This document shows positions 9,349 through 18,679 of a stretch of DNA of 64,000 nt, piece by piece. Numbering within the stretch: the stretch's first letter is position 1; each line of letters opens with the position of its first letter. Source of the DNA: Azoarcus sp. PA01 (GTDB taxonomy: Bacteria; Pseudomonadota; Gammaproteobacteria; Burkholderiales; Rhodocyclaceae). The notes under the pieces were generated by a model. It was not told the DNA's origin and did not search any database. It saw only the letters and a program-made list of their open reading frames with translations. The stretch lies in the NCBI GenBank assembly GCA_001274695.2, contig LARU01000002.1, positions 434,001 through 498,000 of the forward strand, read 5' to 3'. Made by a program: the position numbers and the translations under genes.

Positions 9349-10284
9349 CTACAGCAGTTCGTCCCGCGAAATGCCGCGCCGTTTGACGGTCCTTCGCAAC
9401 TGGCCCAGCGCCTCGAGCTGGATCTGGCGCACCCGCTCGCGCGTCAGGCACAGCCGCGACGCGAGTTCCTCGAGCGTCATGACCTCGCATTCGTCGAGCC
9501 CGTATCGATGCCGGATCACGAGGCGCTGCTTTTCATTCAACATCCCGATCCATTCCTGGATCAGCCGCTCGACCTCCGCATCCTGGATGTGGGTGTCGGG
9601 AGGCTCGGCCTGATCGTCGGCGAGCGATTCGCCGATCGAAAGAGTCGGGTCGATCTCGAGCGGCGCGTCGAGCGACGCGGTGTGCTCGCTCAGGGCGAGG
9701 ATCGCGCGCACCTCCTCGACCGACTTGTCGAGACGATGAGCGACCTGCTCGAGCGTGAATTCGCCGTTGCCCGACGCTTCGAGGTTGCGCTGCGCGCGCA
9801 ATACCTGATTCAGCTCCTTGACCACGTGCACGGGCAGGCGGATCGTGCGCGACTGGTTCATGATCGCCCGCTCGATGTTCTGACGAATCCACCAAGTTGC
9901 GTAGGTCGAGAAGCGGAAGCCGCGCTCGGGGTCGAATTTCTCGAGCGCATGCATCAGGCCGAGATTTCCCTCCTCGACCAGATCGAGCAGCGGGATGCCG
10001 CGATTGAGGTAATGTTTCGCGATGTTGACGACCAGGCGCAAATTGCGCTCGATCATGATCTGGCGAGCGGAAAAATCGCCGGTACGCACTCTTCGCGCAA
10101 GCGCAGCCTCTTCGGCTGCCGTCAGCAGCGGATTCGCCCCGATCTCGTTCAGGTAGATCTGGGTGACGTCGCTGAGAAACTCGTTCTCGAATGCGGGCGC
10201 GACCCGCTCGACGAACACCTCCACCTCGGGGGGCAGATCCGGCTCCTGACTATCCATATCGTCACGACTCACCGGATCGTACAT
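9349..10284 (-). CDS. rpoS: RNA polymerase sigma factor RpoS
   Basis: The stationary-phase and general stress sigma factor. The 311-residue protein contains region 1.2 ([17 protein letters not shown]), region 2 ([42 protein letters not shown] is the core, ending in [11 protein letters not shown]), region 3 and region 4 with the C-terminal HTH ([16 protein letters not shown]). It follows nlpD by 10 nt in the classical surE-pcm-nlpD-rpoS order, and in many species the main rpoS promoter lies inside nlpD. Confidence 0.96.
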   Translation of the reverse strand: MYDPVSRDDMDSQEPDLPPEVEVFVERVAPAFENEFLSDVTQIYLNEIGANPLLTAAEEAALARRVRTGDFSARQIMIERNLRLVVNIAKHYLNRGIPLLDLVEEGNLGLMHALEKFDPERGFRFSTYATWWIRQNIERAIMNQSRTIRLPVHVVKELNQVLRAQRNLEASGNGEFTLEQVAHRLDKSVEEVRAILALSEHTASLDAPLEIDPTLSIGESLADDQAEPPDTHIQDAEVERLIQEWIGMLNEKQRLVIRHRYGLDECEVMTLEELASRLCLTRERVRQIQLEALGQLRRTVKRRGISRDELL

Positions 10285-10294
10285 AGCCTCCTCG

Positions 10295-11184
10295 TTAGCG
10301 TGCAGGCAGATATTTCATCGGATCGACCGGACGTCCCTGCTTGCGAATCTCGAAGTGCAGCTTCGGGCGATCCGCATCGGTACTTCCGAGCTCTGCGATT
10401 CTCTGACCCTTGGTAACCGACTCCCCTTCCTTGACCAGCAGCTGCTGGTTGTGCGCGTAGGCCGTGAGATAGTTCGCGTCGTGCTTGATGATGACCAGTT
10501 TTCCATAGCCGCGCAAGCCGCTGCCCGAATAGACTACCTTGCCTCCCGCCGAAGCAATCACCGGATCACCCGGCTTGCCGGCGATATCGAGCCCCTTGTT
10601 GGCGGCTTCGTCGAACGTGCCGATGACCTGGCCACTTACCGGCCATAGCCATACGGGATCGGCCGCCACCGTCCTGTCCGCTTCCGGGGCGGCTGGCGGC
10701 ACGACCGGAGGCAGGGTCGAGCGAGGCTGCACCGAAGCCCACGCTTCGTCGCTATAAGGCTGCTTTCCACCTTTCGGCTCCTGCTTGACCACGACGCCGT
10801 TGCCGTTGCTCCCCGGCTTCACCGGCTGCACGTCCACGGGGTCGCCGATCGGGATCGACTGCGCCACCGCATCGGCCGGGGGCCGACGAGCAATTCGCGG
10901 CCCACATGTATTTGATTCGGATCCGTCAAATTGTTCCAGACGATCAGATCCTTTGCTGTCACCCCATACAGCCGCGCGATTCCCATCAAGGTGTCGCCCG
11001 GCCGGACCACATGAACGGGCTGCTTCGCACCGTTGGTGGGGGCCTCCGAGGGAGCCTGGGTCGCGGGAGGAGGCGTCGTGTCGCGGACAGGAGCCGGGCC
11101 TGTCGCTGCGCATGCCGACAGCAGCGCAGCGAGAAGCACGGGGCCGAAAAACTTCGACGAAGCGGATTTTACTGAATCGATCAT
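10295..11184 (-). pseudogene. nlpD: Murein hydrolase activator NlpD, split by a single-base frameshift
   Basis: NlpD is an envelope lipoprotein that activates amidase AmiC during cell separation. The first frame (from ATG at 11184) gives a lipoprotein signal (LLSACAAT) and a LysM domain (VHVVRPGDTLMGIARLYG). It then leaves frame at a run of five C (10878-10882 on the complement). The other frame continues with the linker and a LytM/M23 domain ending at 10295. Adding one C to the run joins both into a normal protein of about 296 residues. The M23 domain has Asn-Lys instead of the zinc-binding His (NKGLDIA) and LHFEIR without the first His of HxH, as in catalytically dead NlpD/EnvC activators. 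Start overlaps pcm by 4 nt (ATGA). Whether the frameshift is real or an error is undecided. Confidence 0.9.
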
Positions 11185-11837
11185 TCCGTACCAGTGAGCA
11201 AGGGGACGAAGCGCACTGCTTCGAACCGGCTTTCCCTGAAAATATTGCCGTGCCGCTCGGTCATCACGAGACGCTGGTCGGCGGTCCCGAGCGGGATCAT
11301 CAGCCGCCCGCCCGGAGCGAGTTGCTCCTTCAGCGAGCCCGGAATGCCGGCCGCAGCGGCAGCCACGATAATGGTGTCAAAAGGAGCAGCTTCGGGCAAT
11401 CCCAGATTGCCGTCGGCGTATTTGAGGCGAACGTTCGGCAGTCGCAACGGCCGCAGGTTTTCGCGTGCCCGGTCGAGAAGGGGGCGAATGCGCTCGACCG
11501 CATACACTTCGGTGGCCACGAGGGACAGTACCGCGGCCTGGTAGCCGCAGCCGGCGCCGACTTCGAGCGTCCGTCCCAGTTCGCGGCCGGCACGCAGGAT
11601 CTCGATCATGCGCGCGACCACCAGCGGCTGCGAAATCGTCTGCTGGTATCCGATCGGCAGCGCCGTGTCGTCGTAGGCGCTGAAGGCGAGTCCTTCATCG
11701 ACAAACGCGTGGCGGGGGATCTGCATCATCGCCGCGAGCACTTTCTCATCGGCAATCCCCTGCGCCCGGAGCCGCTCGACCATGCGCGCACGGGCGCGGC
11801 TCGAAGCCTGCCCGGGGTCCGGGGAGCGCATGTTCAT
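11181..11837 (-). CDS. pcm: Protein-L-isoaspartate O-methyltransferase
   Basis: Pcm repairs isomerised aspartate residues in aged proteins using S-adenosylmethionine. The 218-residue protein has the family motifs: substrate-binding [16 protein letters not shown] motif [16 protein letters not shown] and post-I VYAVER. Its ATG overlaps the surE stop (ATGA) and its stop overlaps the nlpD start, so the whole surE-pcm-nlpD unit is translationally coupled. Confidence 0.96.
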   Translation of the reverse strand: MNMRSPDPGQASSRARARMVERLRAQGIADEKVLAAMMQIPRHAFVDEGLAFSAYDDTALPIGYQQTISQPLVVARMIEILRAGRELGRTLEVGAGCGYQAAVLSLVATEVYAVERIRPLLDRARENLRPLRLPNVRLKYADGNLGLPEAAPFDTIIVAAAAAGIPGSLKEQLAPGGRLMIPLGTADQRLVMTERHGNIFRESRFEAVRFVPLLTGTE

Positions 11838-12577
11838 CTATTGACCCATTCTGCGACGCTGGAAATGAGGCCGTTGTGGGTAAGGTCGATCTGTAACGGG
11901 GTGACGGAAACGAAGCCTTCAGCCACCGCCTGGAAGTCGGTCCCCTCACCCGCGTCCGCAGCCTGCCCGGCCGCGCCCACCCAATAGACGGTCTCGTTGC
12001 GCGGAGTCGTGCTGCGGATCACCGGTTCGGCCTTGTGGCGCTTGCCCAGTCTCGTGACGCGGATGCCGCGCAGCTCTTCATAGGGGCGGTCCGGGACATT
12101 CACGTTCAGCAATACCGGGTGCCGGAAAGGGACGCGTGTGAATCGGGCGGCGAGATCGCGCGCGACCCGCGCAGCCGCCGAAAAATCGGTCGCCGCCTTG
12201 CTCACGAGCGATACCGCAATCGCCGGCACTCCGAGCAGGAATCCTTCCGTCGCAGCCGCGACCGTGCCCGAATAAATCGTGTCGTCGCCCATGTTCGCGC
12301 CGTGATTGACCCCCGACACGACCATGTCCGGGAGGTGATCGAGCATGCCGGTGACCGCCAGGTGCACACAGTCGGTCGGCGTGCCGTTGACGAAATGGAA
12401 ACCGTTAGCGGCCTGCCGCAGTGACAACGGGCGATCGAGTGTCAATGAATTGCTTGCGCCGCTCCGGTCACGCTCCGGCGCCACCACCGTGACCTTCCCG
12501 ACTTCCTGCAGCGCCTCAGCGAGGGCGGCGATCCCCGGAGCAAAATAACCGTCGTCGTTACTCACCAAAATGCGCAT
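11834..12577 (-). CDS. surE: 5'/3'-nucleotidase (survival protein) SurE
   Basis: SurE is a metal-dependent nucleoside monophosphatase with exopolyphosphatase activity. The 247-residue protein begins [16 protein letters not shown], the diagnostic N-terminus with the paired metal-binding Asp residues, and has [19 protein letters not shown] for metal and phosphate binding. The ATG at 12577 is chosen because the fold starts there; the upstream extension has no homology. It is the first gene of the surE-pcm-nlpD-rpoS cluster. Confidence 0.96.
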   Translation of the reverse strand: MRILVSNDDGYFAPGIAALAEALQEVGKVTVVAPERDRSGASNSLTLDRPLSLRQAANGFHFVNGTPTDCVHLAVTGMLDHLPDMVVSGVNHGANMGDDTIYSGTVAAATEGFLLGVPAIAVSLVSKAATDFSAAARVARDLAARFTRVPFRHPVLLNVNVPDRPYEELRGIRVTRLGKRHKAEPVIRSTTPRNETVYWVGAAGQAADAGEGTDFQAVAEGFVSVTPLQIDLTHNGLISSVAEWVNR

Positions 12578-12750
12578 GATTCTTCCGTTCGGAATGGCAC
12601 GAGCGCTCCCACCGTGCCCGGTGTACGCAAGAGAAGCGGGGAATGTTAGCACAGCGCCCGGCGCCCTCCGCACCGCATCGGCACACGCTGCTGAAGCGGC
12701 GCTGCGGGCACCCCTCGTGCGATCGCCCCCGCGCGCGGGCGGCCTCCGTT

Positions 12751-13908
12751 CTAACAGGAGCCGAAGCAGACCTGGTCGCGCCCGTTGTGCTTGGCGTGAT
12801 ACATCCGCTGGTCGGCTTTCTCGACCAACGCTTTCCAGTCGCCCGTACCTTCAGTGCGGCGCTCGGCCAAGCCGATGCTGGCAGTCACCGGAGTGCCGTC
12901 CGGGGCGGTACCGAGACCGAGCCTGCACAGGCGATCGATCGCCGTTCGCGCTTTTGCCAGATCGGTGTTCGGCATGATGACGACGAATTCTTCGCCGCCC
13001 CAGCGCACCAGGATGTCGACGCGGCGCAGCGCGGCGGTGATGTGCGTCGCGAGCGTGATCAGGACCTTGTCGCCCGCTTCATGGCCGAAGCGATCGTTGA
13101 TGCTTTTGAAGTGATCGACGTCGATGAAGGCGACCGTGAGCGGCGCCTGGTTGCGATTGGCGATACCCAGTTGCAGTTCGAGCATTTCTTCGCCGCTGCC
13201 GCGCGAAAAAGCGCCGGTCAGGGGATCCCGCACCGACTGGCGCACCAGTGCCGTCATGAACGCGAGCTGGCTCATCCCGGCAATCATCGACACGCCGGTG
13301 ATCAGCACCAGCAACCAGAACGAGCCGGCAAAAGATGGCCAGTTGAGCGTCGACCAGCTCAGATAGCCGGCGAGGGCTTGGGCGAGCAGGATCGGGCTCG
13401 AAATCAGCACGTTCTCGATCAGCGTCAGCGGAAAAACCGACAGGCCCGCGAGCAGCACGAAGGGCAGGAAAGCGTAGCCGGCGCCGATCGCCGCTGAAAG
13501 CTCGGACAGCTGGTACGTCCCGAGCAGGGTGTGCGAACCGACATAGAACGCTGTCGGAATTGCAAACAGGACCGCAATCGCGCGGTAGGCATCGAACAGG
13601 TGACCCGACGGCCGGTACCAGATCAGCAGGGTCGCGAACGCCGCGCTGGCAACAAGCCGCATCAGCGCGAGGGCGACCCACAGTGACGGCGGAAAGACGA
13701 CGAAGTCGATCACGCTCCACAGCGGCGTGAGCACGGCGAACAGAAACGCGAACATTCGCACGCGATTGACGATCATCGTCGCCCGGCGCCGCATCAGAAG
13801 CGGCATGTGCCGGTTCGGAAGGAAGAGGTAGCCGAGTTCCGACTTATCCAGCTCTCCCGGCAGCGGGCCGGCGAGTCTGTGCCACAGCATGTCGGCCAGA
13901 TATGACAT
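12751..13908 (-). CDS. Membrane-bound diguanylate cyclase (GGDEF protein)
   Basis: A 385-residue protein with about six hydrophobic membrane segments between residues 50 and 220 and a C-terminal GGDEF domain (about 225-385). The active-site motif is GGEEF at residues 304-308, so synthesis of c-di-GMP from two GTP is expected. An RxxD product-inhibition site (RRVD, 295-298) sits at the canonical five residues upstream. The membrane part resembles no sensor that I can name. It is separate from the signalling genes further right but on the same strand. Confidence 0.9.
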   Translation of the reverse strand: MSYLADMLWHRLAGPLPGELDKSELGYLFLPNRHMPLLMRRRATMIVNRVRMFAFLFAVLTPLWSVIDFVVFPPSLWVALALMRLVASAAFATLLIWYRPSGHLFDAYRAIAVLFAIPTAFYVGSHTLLGTYQLSELSAAIGAGYAFLPFVLLAGLSVFPLTLIENVLISSPILLAQALAGYLSWSTLNWPSFAGSFWLLVLITGVSMIAGMSQLAFMTALVRQSVRDPLTGAFSRGSGEEMLELQLGIANRNQAPLTVAFIDVDHFKSINDRFGHEAGDKVLITLATHITAALRRVDILVRWGGEEFVVIMPNTDLAKARTAIDRLCRLGLGTAPDGTPVTASIGLAERRTEGTGDWKALVEKADQRMYHAKHNGRDQVCFGSC

Positions 13909-14201
13909 TCCTGCTCTTTCCCTTCAGAACGTTGGTGCGCTGATTGATGACCGGGCGCCAGTCTAGCAGCCAGCTTTGGCCGTTTTCAGCGCCGATCTGC
14001 GGGAAAACGAGACGTTTTTCTCGGCTCGATGCCGATTTCGCAGGGATTGACGAAGTCATAACGCCGGCGGGGCGTGGCCCATCGGGCACGTCGTCCGACG
14101 GATCCGTTCTGGCGACGCGCCCTATCGAAGATCAGGGCTGAAGGGACCGCTTCGCCTCTCGCCGTTGCCGCCCCGCCGTTGGAGCCGGGCGCACCGGACG
14201 C
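13909..14201. other. Intergenic region between cheR-like gene and diguanylate cyclase gene
   Basis: About 290 bases without a recognisable gene, promoter pair or strong hairpin; it presumably carries the diguanylate cyclase promoter at its left end. Confidence 0.35.
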
Positions 14202-15044
14202 TCAGTCGTAACGCTTCCTGTAGATGCGCGTGGGACCGTCCAGCTCGGCGAAGCGGGCTTCGATGCTCGTCCGTTCGAGCACCTCCTTGAGCCCGAGACA
14301 GAGAAATCCCCCGGGCGGGAGACTGTCGTCGAACAGGCGCAGGCAGCGTTCCTTGAGCGGCGGCTTGAAATAGATCATGACGTTGCGGCACAGGATCATG
14401 TTCATTTCGCCGAATTCGCCGTCGGTCGCGAGGTTGTGCGGCGCGAAGACGATATTTTTTCGCAACGCCGGGGACAGGAGCGCATGCTCGTAGCGCGCCG
14501 TGTAGTAATCCGCGAAAGACGCGGCGCCGCCGCTCAACTGGTAGTTGCGGGTGAACAGCTGCATGCTGGCGACCGACAGGATGCCTTCCTGCGCACGCTC
14601 GAGGATCGCCTCGTTGATGTCGGTCGCGTAGATCCGGTAGCGCCCCGCCATCCCCTCCTCGTTGAGCAGGATCGCCATCGAGTAGGCTTCCTCGCCGGTG
14701 GCGCAGCCTGCGTGCCAGATCTTGACGAACGGATAGGTCCGGAGGAAGGGAACGACTTTCGTGCGCACCATCCTGAAGAAGGCGGGGTCGCGGAACATCT
14801 CGGTGACGTTGATCGTGATGCCGCGCAGCAGCGAGTCGAAGACGCGGCGATCGCGCAGCACCCGTGACTGGGCCAGCGAAAACGTCTCGAACCCGGATTC
14901 GGCGAGCCAGTGCACGAGGCGGCGCCGAATCGAGGCTTCGGCATAGTCGCGGAAGTCGTAGCCGTACACCTGCTCGATTCCCTCGAGCAGCAGGCGCATT
15001 TCCACCTCTTGCAGATCCGGTTGCGCGGGGCCCCACTCAGACAC
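14202..15044 (-). CDS. CheR-type protein-glutamate O-methyltransferase
   Basis: The 280-residue protein has a CheR N-terminal helical domain (LLEGIEQVYGYDFRDY) and a SAM-binding methyltransferase domain with motif I IWHAGCATGEEAYSMAI, the NEAILERAQ segment and CRNVMIYF. CheR enzymes methylate glutamates of chemoreceptors. Here there is no receptor, CheB or CheW nearby; instead the gene overlaps the 3' end of a hybrid histidine kinase by 8 nt. CheR next to multi-receiver kinases is a recurring non-chemotaxis arrangement. The target is unknown. Confidence 0.9.
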   Translation of the reverse strand: MSEWGPAQPDLQEVEMRLLLEGIEQVYGYDFRDYAEASIRRRLVHWLAESGFETFSLAQSRVLRDRRVFDSLLRGITINVTEMFRDPAFFRMVRTKVVPFLRTYPFVKIWHAGCATGEEAYSMAILLNEEGMAGRYRIYATDINEAILERAQEGILSVASMQLFTRNYQLSGGAASFADYYTARYEHALLSPALRKNIVFAPHNLATDGEFGEMNMILCRNVMIYFKPPLKERCLRLFDDSLPPGGFLCLGLKEVLERTSIEARFAELDGPTRIYRKRYD

Positions 15045-18000
15045 GCTGGTACATCCACACCCGAATCAGCGAAAACAGCTTGTCGACATCTATCGGCTTG
15101 GCGATGTAGTCGCTCGCTCCGGCCTCGAGGCACTTCTCGTAATCGCCCTTCATCGCCTTCGCGGTCATCGCGATCACCGGGAGCTGGCTGAAGCGCGGAT
15201 TGCGGCGGATTTCGCGCATCGCGGCATAGCCGTCGGTTTCCGGCATCATGATGTCCATGAGCACGATCGACACGTCCGGATGCTCTTCGAGGCGAGCCAG
15301 CGCCTTGCGCCCGTTGTCCGCCTCGATCACGACCATGTCCTTTTCGGCGAGCACGCTCGACAGCGAGAACAGGTTGCGCATGTCGTCATCGACCAGCAGG
15401 ACCTTTCTGCCTTCGAGCATCGCCTCCTTGTCGAGTGCCGCGCGGATCATGCGCCGCTTGTTGACGGGCAGCCGCGTTTCGACCTGGTGCAGGAACAGGG
15501 TCACTTCGTTGATCAGGCGCTCGGGACTCTTCGCGCCCTTGATGACAATGCTTTCAGCATAGCGCCGCAGCCGGCGCTCGTCATCCTCGCTCAGCTCGCG
15601 GCCGGAGTGGATGACGACCGGAACGCGCTCGCCGCGTTCCATTGCCTGCATGTGATCGAGCAGGTCGAAACCGGACATCTCCGGCAGTCCCAGGTCGAGG
15701 ACGACGCAATCGAAGGTTTCGGAGGCCAGCAGATCGACCGCTTCGCGGCCCGAAGCGGCCACCGAGATCTCGACGTCCTTGTCGTCGAGCAGCGCGACGA
15801 TGCTGTATGCCTCGTTCTGGTCGTCCTCGACGACGAGGAGCCGCTTGACCGACTTCGTCATCGAGCGTTCGATCGCCGCGAGGACGTCGTTCAGCTGGTC
15901 GCTGTTGACGGGCTTTGTCGCGAAGCCGATCGCCGCCATACTCAAAGCTTTTTGCCGCTCCTCGAGACAGGTGAGGAAATGCACCGGGATGTGGCGGGTG
16001 CGCGGATTGTCCTTCAGGCTGCGCATCACGTTCCAGCCGTCGATGCCGGGCAGCATCACGTCGAGGATGATCGCGCTCGGCAGCTCCCGCTCCGCGAGTT
16101 CGAGTCCCTTCTCCCCGCTCTCGGCGACGAGGACGGAGAACCCGCGCTCCCGGATCGTTTCCTGCAGGATCTTCGCGAACTCGTGGTCATCCTCGACGAC
16201 CAGGATGCTCCGGTCGCCGGCGTTCGAGTGACAGGGTTCTTCGGCTTTTGCGGAACGGACCGACAGTGCGGGCTCGGTCGCGACCACCGGCGGCTGCGGG
16301 AGCAGCGCGGCGGGCGGACGGCGCCGCTCCCGTGCCTTGTCGCTTTCGACGCCGAGCGGCAGGTACAGGACGAACACGCTGCCTTCGCCTTCGCGGCTGC
16401 TCAAGCGGATATCGCCCTGCATCCTGCGCGCGAGCTCGAGCGAAATCGAAAGGCCCAGCCCGGTGCCGCCGTATTTGCGGCTGATCGAACCGTCGGCTTG
16501 GCGGAAGGCATCGAAAATCCCTTGCTGCTTGTCGGCCGGAATACCGATGCCGGTATCGCTGACTGCGAACGCGATCGCGGGCACCGGCAGGGGATTCGCG
16601 CTCCCGCCAGGGCAAGTCACGCATAGCCTGACTTCGCCGTGCTCGGTGAATTTCAGTGCGTTGGAAACGAGGTTCTTCAATATCTGATGAACGCGCTGCG
16701 AATCGCCGTGGAACGTTCGGGGAACATTCGCCTCCACTTCCACGCTGAATGCGATCCGCTTCTGCTCGGCCTGCGACTGGAACAGGGTGCGCATCGACGC
16801 GGACAGGTCCTCGACGGCGATATCGGCGAAGTCGAATTCGATCCGCCCTGCTTCGATCTTCGACAGATCGAGAATATCGTTGATGAGGTCGAGCAGATCA
16901 GTGCCGGCCGAGTGGATCGTCGAGGCGAACTCGATCTGCTTTTCGCTCAGGTTGCCGTCCTTGTTCTGCATCAGCAGGCTGGACAGAATCATCAGGCTGT
17001 TGAGCGGCGTACGCAGCTCGTGCGACATGTTCGCGAGAAATTGCGACTTGTACGCACTGACGCGCTCGAGTTCCTGCGCCTTCAAGCGGAGGTCCTCGGC
17101 GGCGAGCTTGATCTCCCGGTTCTTCGCCCGGATGTTTTCGCGCTGCGTCTCGAGCATCTGGGCGCGTTCTTCGAGCTCCTCGTTGCTTTGCTGCAGTTCC
17201 TCCTGCTGCACGCGCAGTTCTTCGGCCTGCTGCTGGGTCTCTTCGAGAAGCTCGGCCATCCGCTGGCGCGACAGACTGACGCTCAGGCCGATCGCGATGG
17301 TTTCCTGTGCCAGGCTCAGGAACTCGAGCTGGATATCCGTCATTTCGGCAAACGTGCCGATCTCGAGCGCGCCGATCAGCCGGGTCCCGTGCAGCAAAGG
17401 CAGCGCGAGGACGACTTTCGGCACGGATTCGCCGAGCGCCGAGGCGATCGGCAGATAGTCGGCCGGCACGTTCGCGAGGCAGATCGGCTTGCGCTCCCGG
17501 GCGGCCTGCCCGATCAGCCCTTCGCCGAGACGGAAGCGGTCGCCGAGGTTCTTGCGCCGCGTGAAAGCATAGCTCGCCGCGAGGCTCAGTTCCTCCGCGC
17601 GCTCGTCGAGCAGGTACAGCGCGCCGACTCCCGCTTTCAGGTATTCGACGAGGTACGCGAGCACCTTGTCGGCGATCTCCGACGTTGCCGGCTCTCCGCG
17701 CATCACCGAGTTGAGCTCGTTCAGCCCGCTCTTGAGCCAGTCCGCGTCCCGCGCCTGCGCGCGCGCCTGGCGCAACGACGAAGTCATGTTGCGGAAGGAG
17801 TGGTCAAGCTCGTTCTGGACGGTGCTCAATTGCACCGCGGCCTTGAGCAGGACGCCGGTTTGGTCGTGCGGCAGAGCCTCCGGATCGATCTTGAGCGGCT
17901 TCGACTCTGCGATCTCCTGGCTCAGGTCACCCGCGCCGATCGCCTCGACGACACGCGCCTTGTCCGAACTGCTTTCGATCACCCGCTTGACTTCGTCCGC

Positions 18001-18654
18001 CGCGCGTCGCAGCGAGCGGTTGACGCTGCGCGTGACGGCGAAGGTCAAGAGTGCCCCGGCCGCCAGGATCAGCACCAGCGTGCCGACGAGCAGGCGCCCG
18101 GCGGACACGGCCTCGTTCCCGGCAGCCTGCTGCTGAGCTGCCGCGCGGTCCCCCGAGAAATTCGCGACGACTCTCATGCGATCGAGCAGGGCATTGATGA
18201 GGAGGTCCGAACGCTCGCCGTGCAAGGCGATCGCTTCGGCGCGGCGGCCGCTCTTGACGAGCGCGATCGTCTCGTTGCGCACCGCCTTCCAGTCGTCCCG
18301 CGCCTGCTGGATCCGGTCCAGGTGGACGGGGCTGCCACCGTAACGCTCCCGCACCAGCGCGAACCGCGCGTCGTTGTCCTTGCGCCGCACCTCGAGCTGC
18401 TGCTCGAGGCGCTCGACTTCGGCGGCGTCGGCGTAGTGCACGAGAGTGTTCATGACCTGCTGGGCGACAAGCGCCTCAGTTTCCGCTTCGCGAATCGCGA
18501 TCGCCACGGTAAACGGTTGCCGGTACATGCTCGCGGTCATGTCGGCGAGGCCCTGGATGCTGCGCAGGCTCATGACCCCCAGCAGCAGGGTCGCCACCAG
18601 CATCAGGGAAAACCCGGCGACCAGGCGCGTCGTGATACTCGTTCGTCTTAACAT
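15037..18654 (-). CDS. Hybrid sensor histidine kinase with GAF domain and three receiver domains
   Basis: A 1205-residue inner-membrane kinase. Order: TM1 about 12-30; an extracytoplasmic helical sensor to about 185; TM2 about 188-208; a HAMP-like linker. Next are a GAF domain about 325-460 and a Q/E-rich coiled coil about 465-540. HisKA has the phospho-accepting His545 (FLANMSHELRTP), and HATPase_c carries SDTGIGIP and GGTGLGLSIS. Three receivers end the protein with acceptor Asp865, Asp987 and Asp1134. The last receiver has a standard DDD acidic pocket and AMTAKA switch region. The sensor type suggests a ligand or redox input that cannot be identified. It is co-transcribed with the CheR gene and 25 nt downstream of the REC-GGDEF-EAL gene, so it may act with both. 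Confidence 0.92.
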   Translation of the reverse strand: MLRRTSITTRLVAGFSLMLVATLLLGVMSLRSIQGLADMTASMYRQPFTVAIAIREAETEALVAQQVMNTLVHYADAAEVERLEQQLEVRRKDNDARFALVRERYGGSPVHLDRIQQARDDWKAVRNETIALVKSGRRAEAIALHGERSDLLINALLDRMRVVANFSGDRAAAQQQAAGNEAVSAGRLLVGTLVLILAAGALLTFAVTRSVNRSLRRAADEVKRVIESSSDKARVVEAIGAGDLSQEIAESKPLKIDPEALPHDQTGVLLKAAVQLSTVQNELDHSFRNMTSSLRQARAQARDADWLKSGLNELNSVMRGEPATSEIADKVLAYLVEYLKAGVGALYLLDERAEELSLAASYAFTRRKNLGDRFRLGEGLIGQAARERKPICLANVPADYLPIASALGESVPKVVLALPLLHGTRLIGALEIGTFAEMTDIQLEFLSLAQETIAIGLSVSLSRQRMAELLEETQQQAEELRVQQEELQQSNEELEERAQMLETQRENIRAKNREIKLAAEDLRLKAQELERVSAYKSQFLANMSHELRTPLNSLMILSSLLMQNKDGNLSEKQIEFASTIHSAGTDLLDLINDILDLSKIEAGRIEFDFADIAVEDLSASMRTLFQSQAEQKRIAFSVEVEANVPRTFHGDSQRVHQILKNLVSNALKFTEHGEVRLCVTCPGGSANPLPVPAIAFAVSDTGIGIPADKQQGIFDAFRQADGSISRKYGGTGLGLSISLELARRMQGDIRLSSREGEGSVFVLYLPLGVESDKARERRRPPAALLPQPPVVATEPALSVRSAKAEEPCHSNAGDRSILVVEDDHEFAKILQETIRERGFSVLVAESGEKGLELAERELPSAIILDVMLPGIDGWNVMRSLKDNPRTRHIPVHFLTCLEERQKALSMAAIGFATKPVNSDQLNDVLAAIERSMTKSVKRLLVVEDDQNEAYSIVALLDDKDVEISVAASGREAVDLLASETFDCVVLDLGLPEMSGFDLLDHMQAMERGERVPVVIHSGRELSEDDERRLRRYAESIVIKGAKSPERLINEVTLFLHQVETRLPVNKRRMIRAALDKEAMLEGRKVLLVDDDMRNLFSLSSVLAEKDMVVIEADNGRKALARLEEHPDVSIVLMDIMMPETDGYAAMREIRRNPRFSQLPVIAMTAKAMKGDYEKCLEAGASDYIAKPIDVDKLFSLIRVWMYQRV

Positions 18655-18679
18655 TGCTCGATGCTCTCTGTGCTGGAGC

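Noticed and set aside
10295..11113. Second half of nlpD as an independent 272-residue gene
   Set aside because: Its N-terminal part is out-of-frame nlpD sequence, with no start signal near the true M23 region. A frameshift explains the pattern better.
16639..18651. 670-codon plus-strand frame opposite the hybrid kinase
   Set aside because: Its product is Arg/Leu/Asp-rich without domain features, while the minus strand carries HisKA, ATPase, GAF and receiver motifs.
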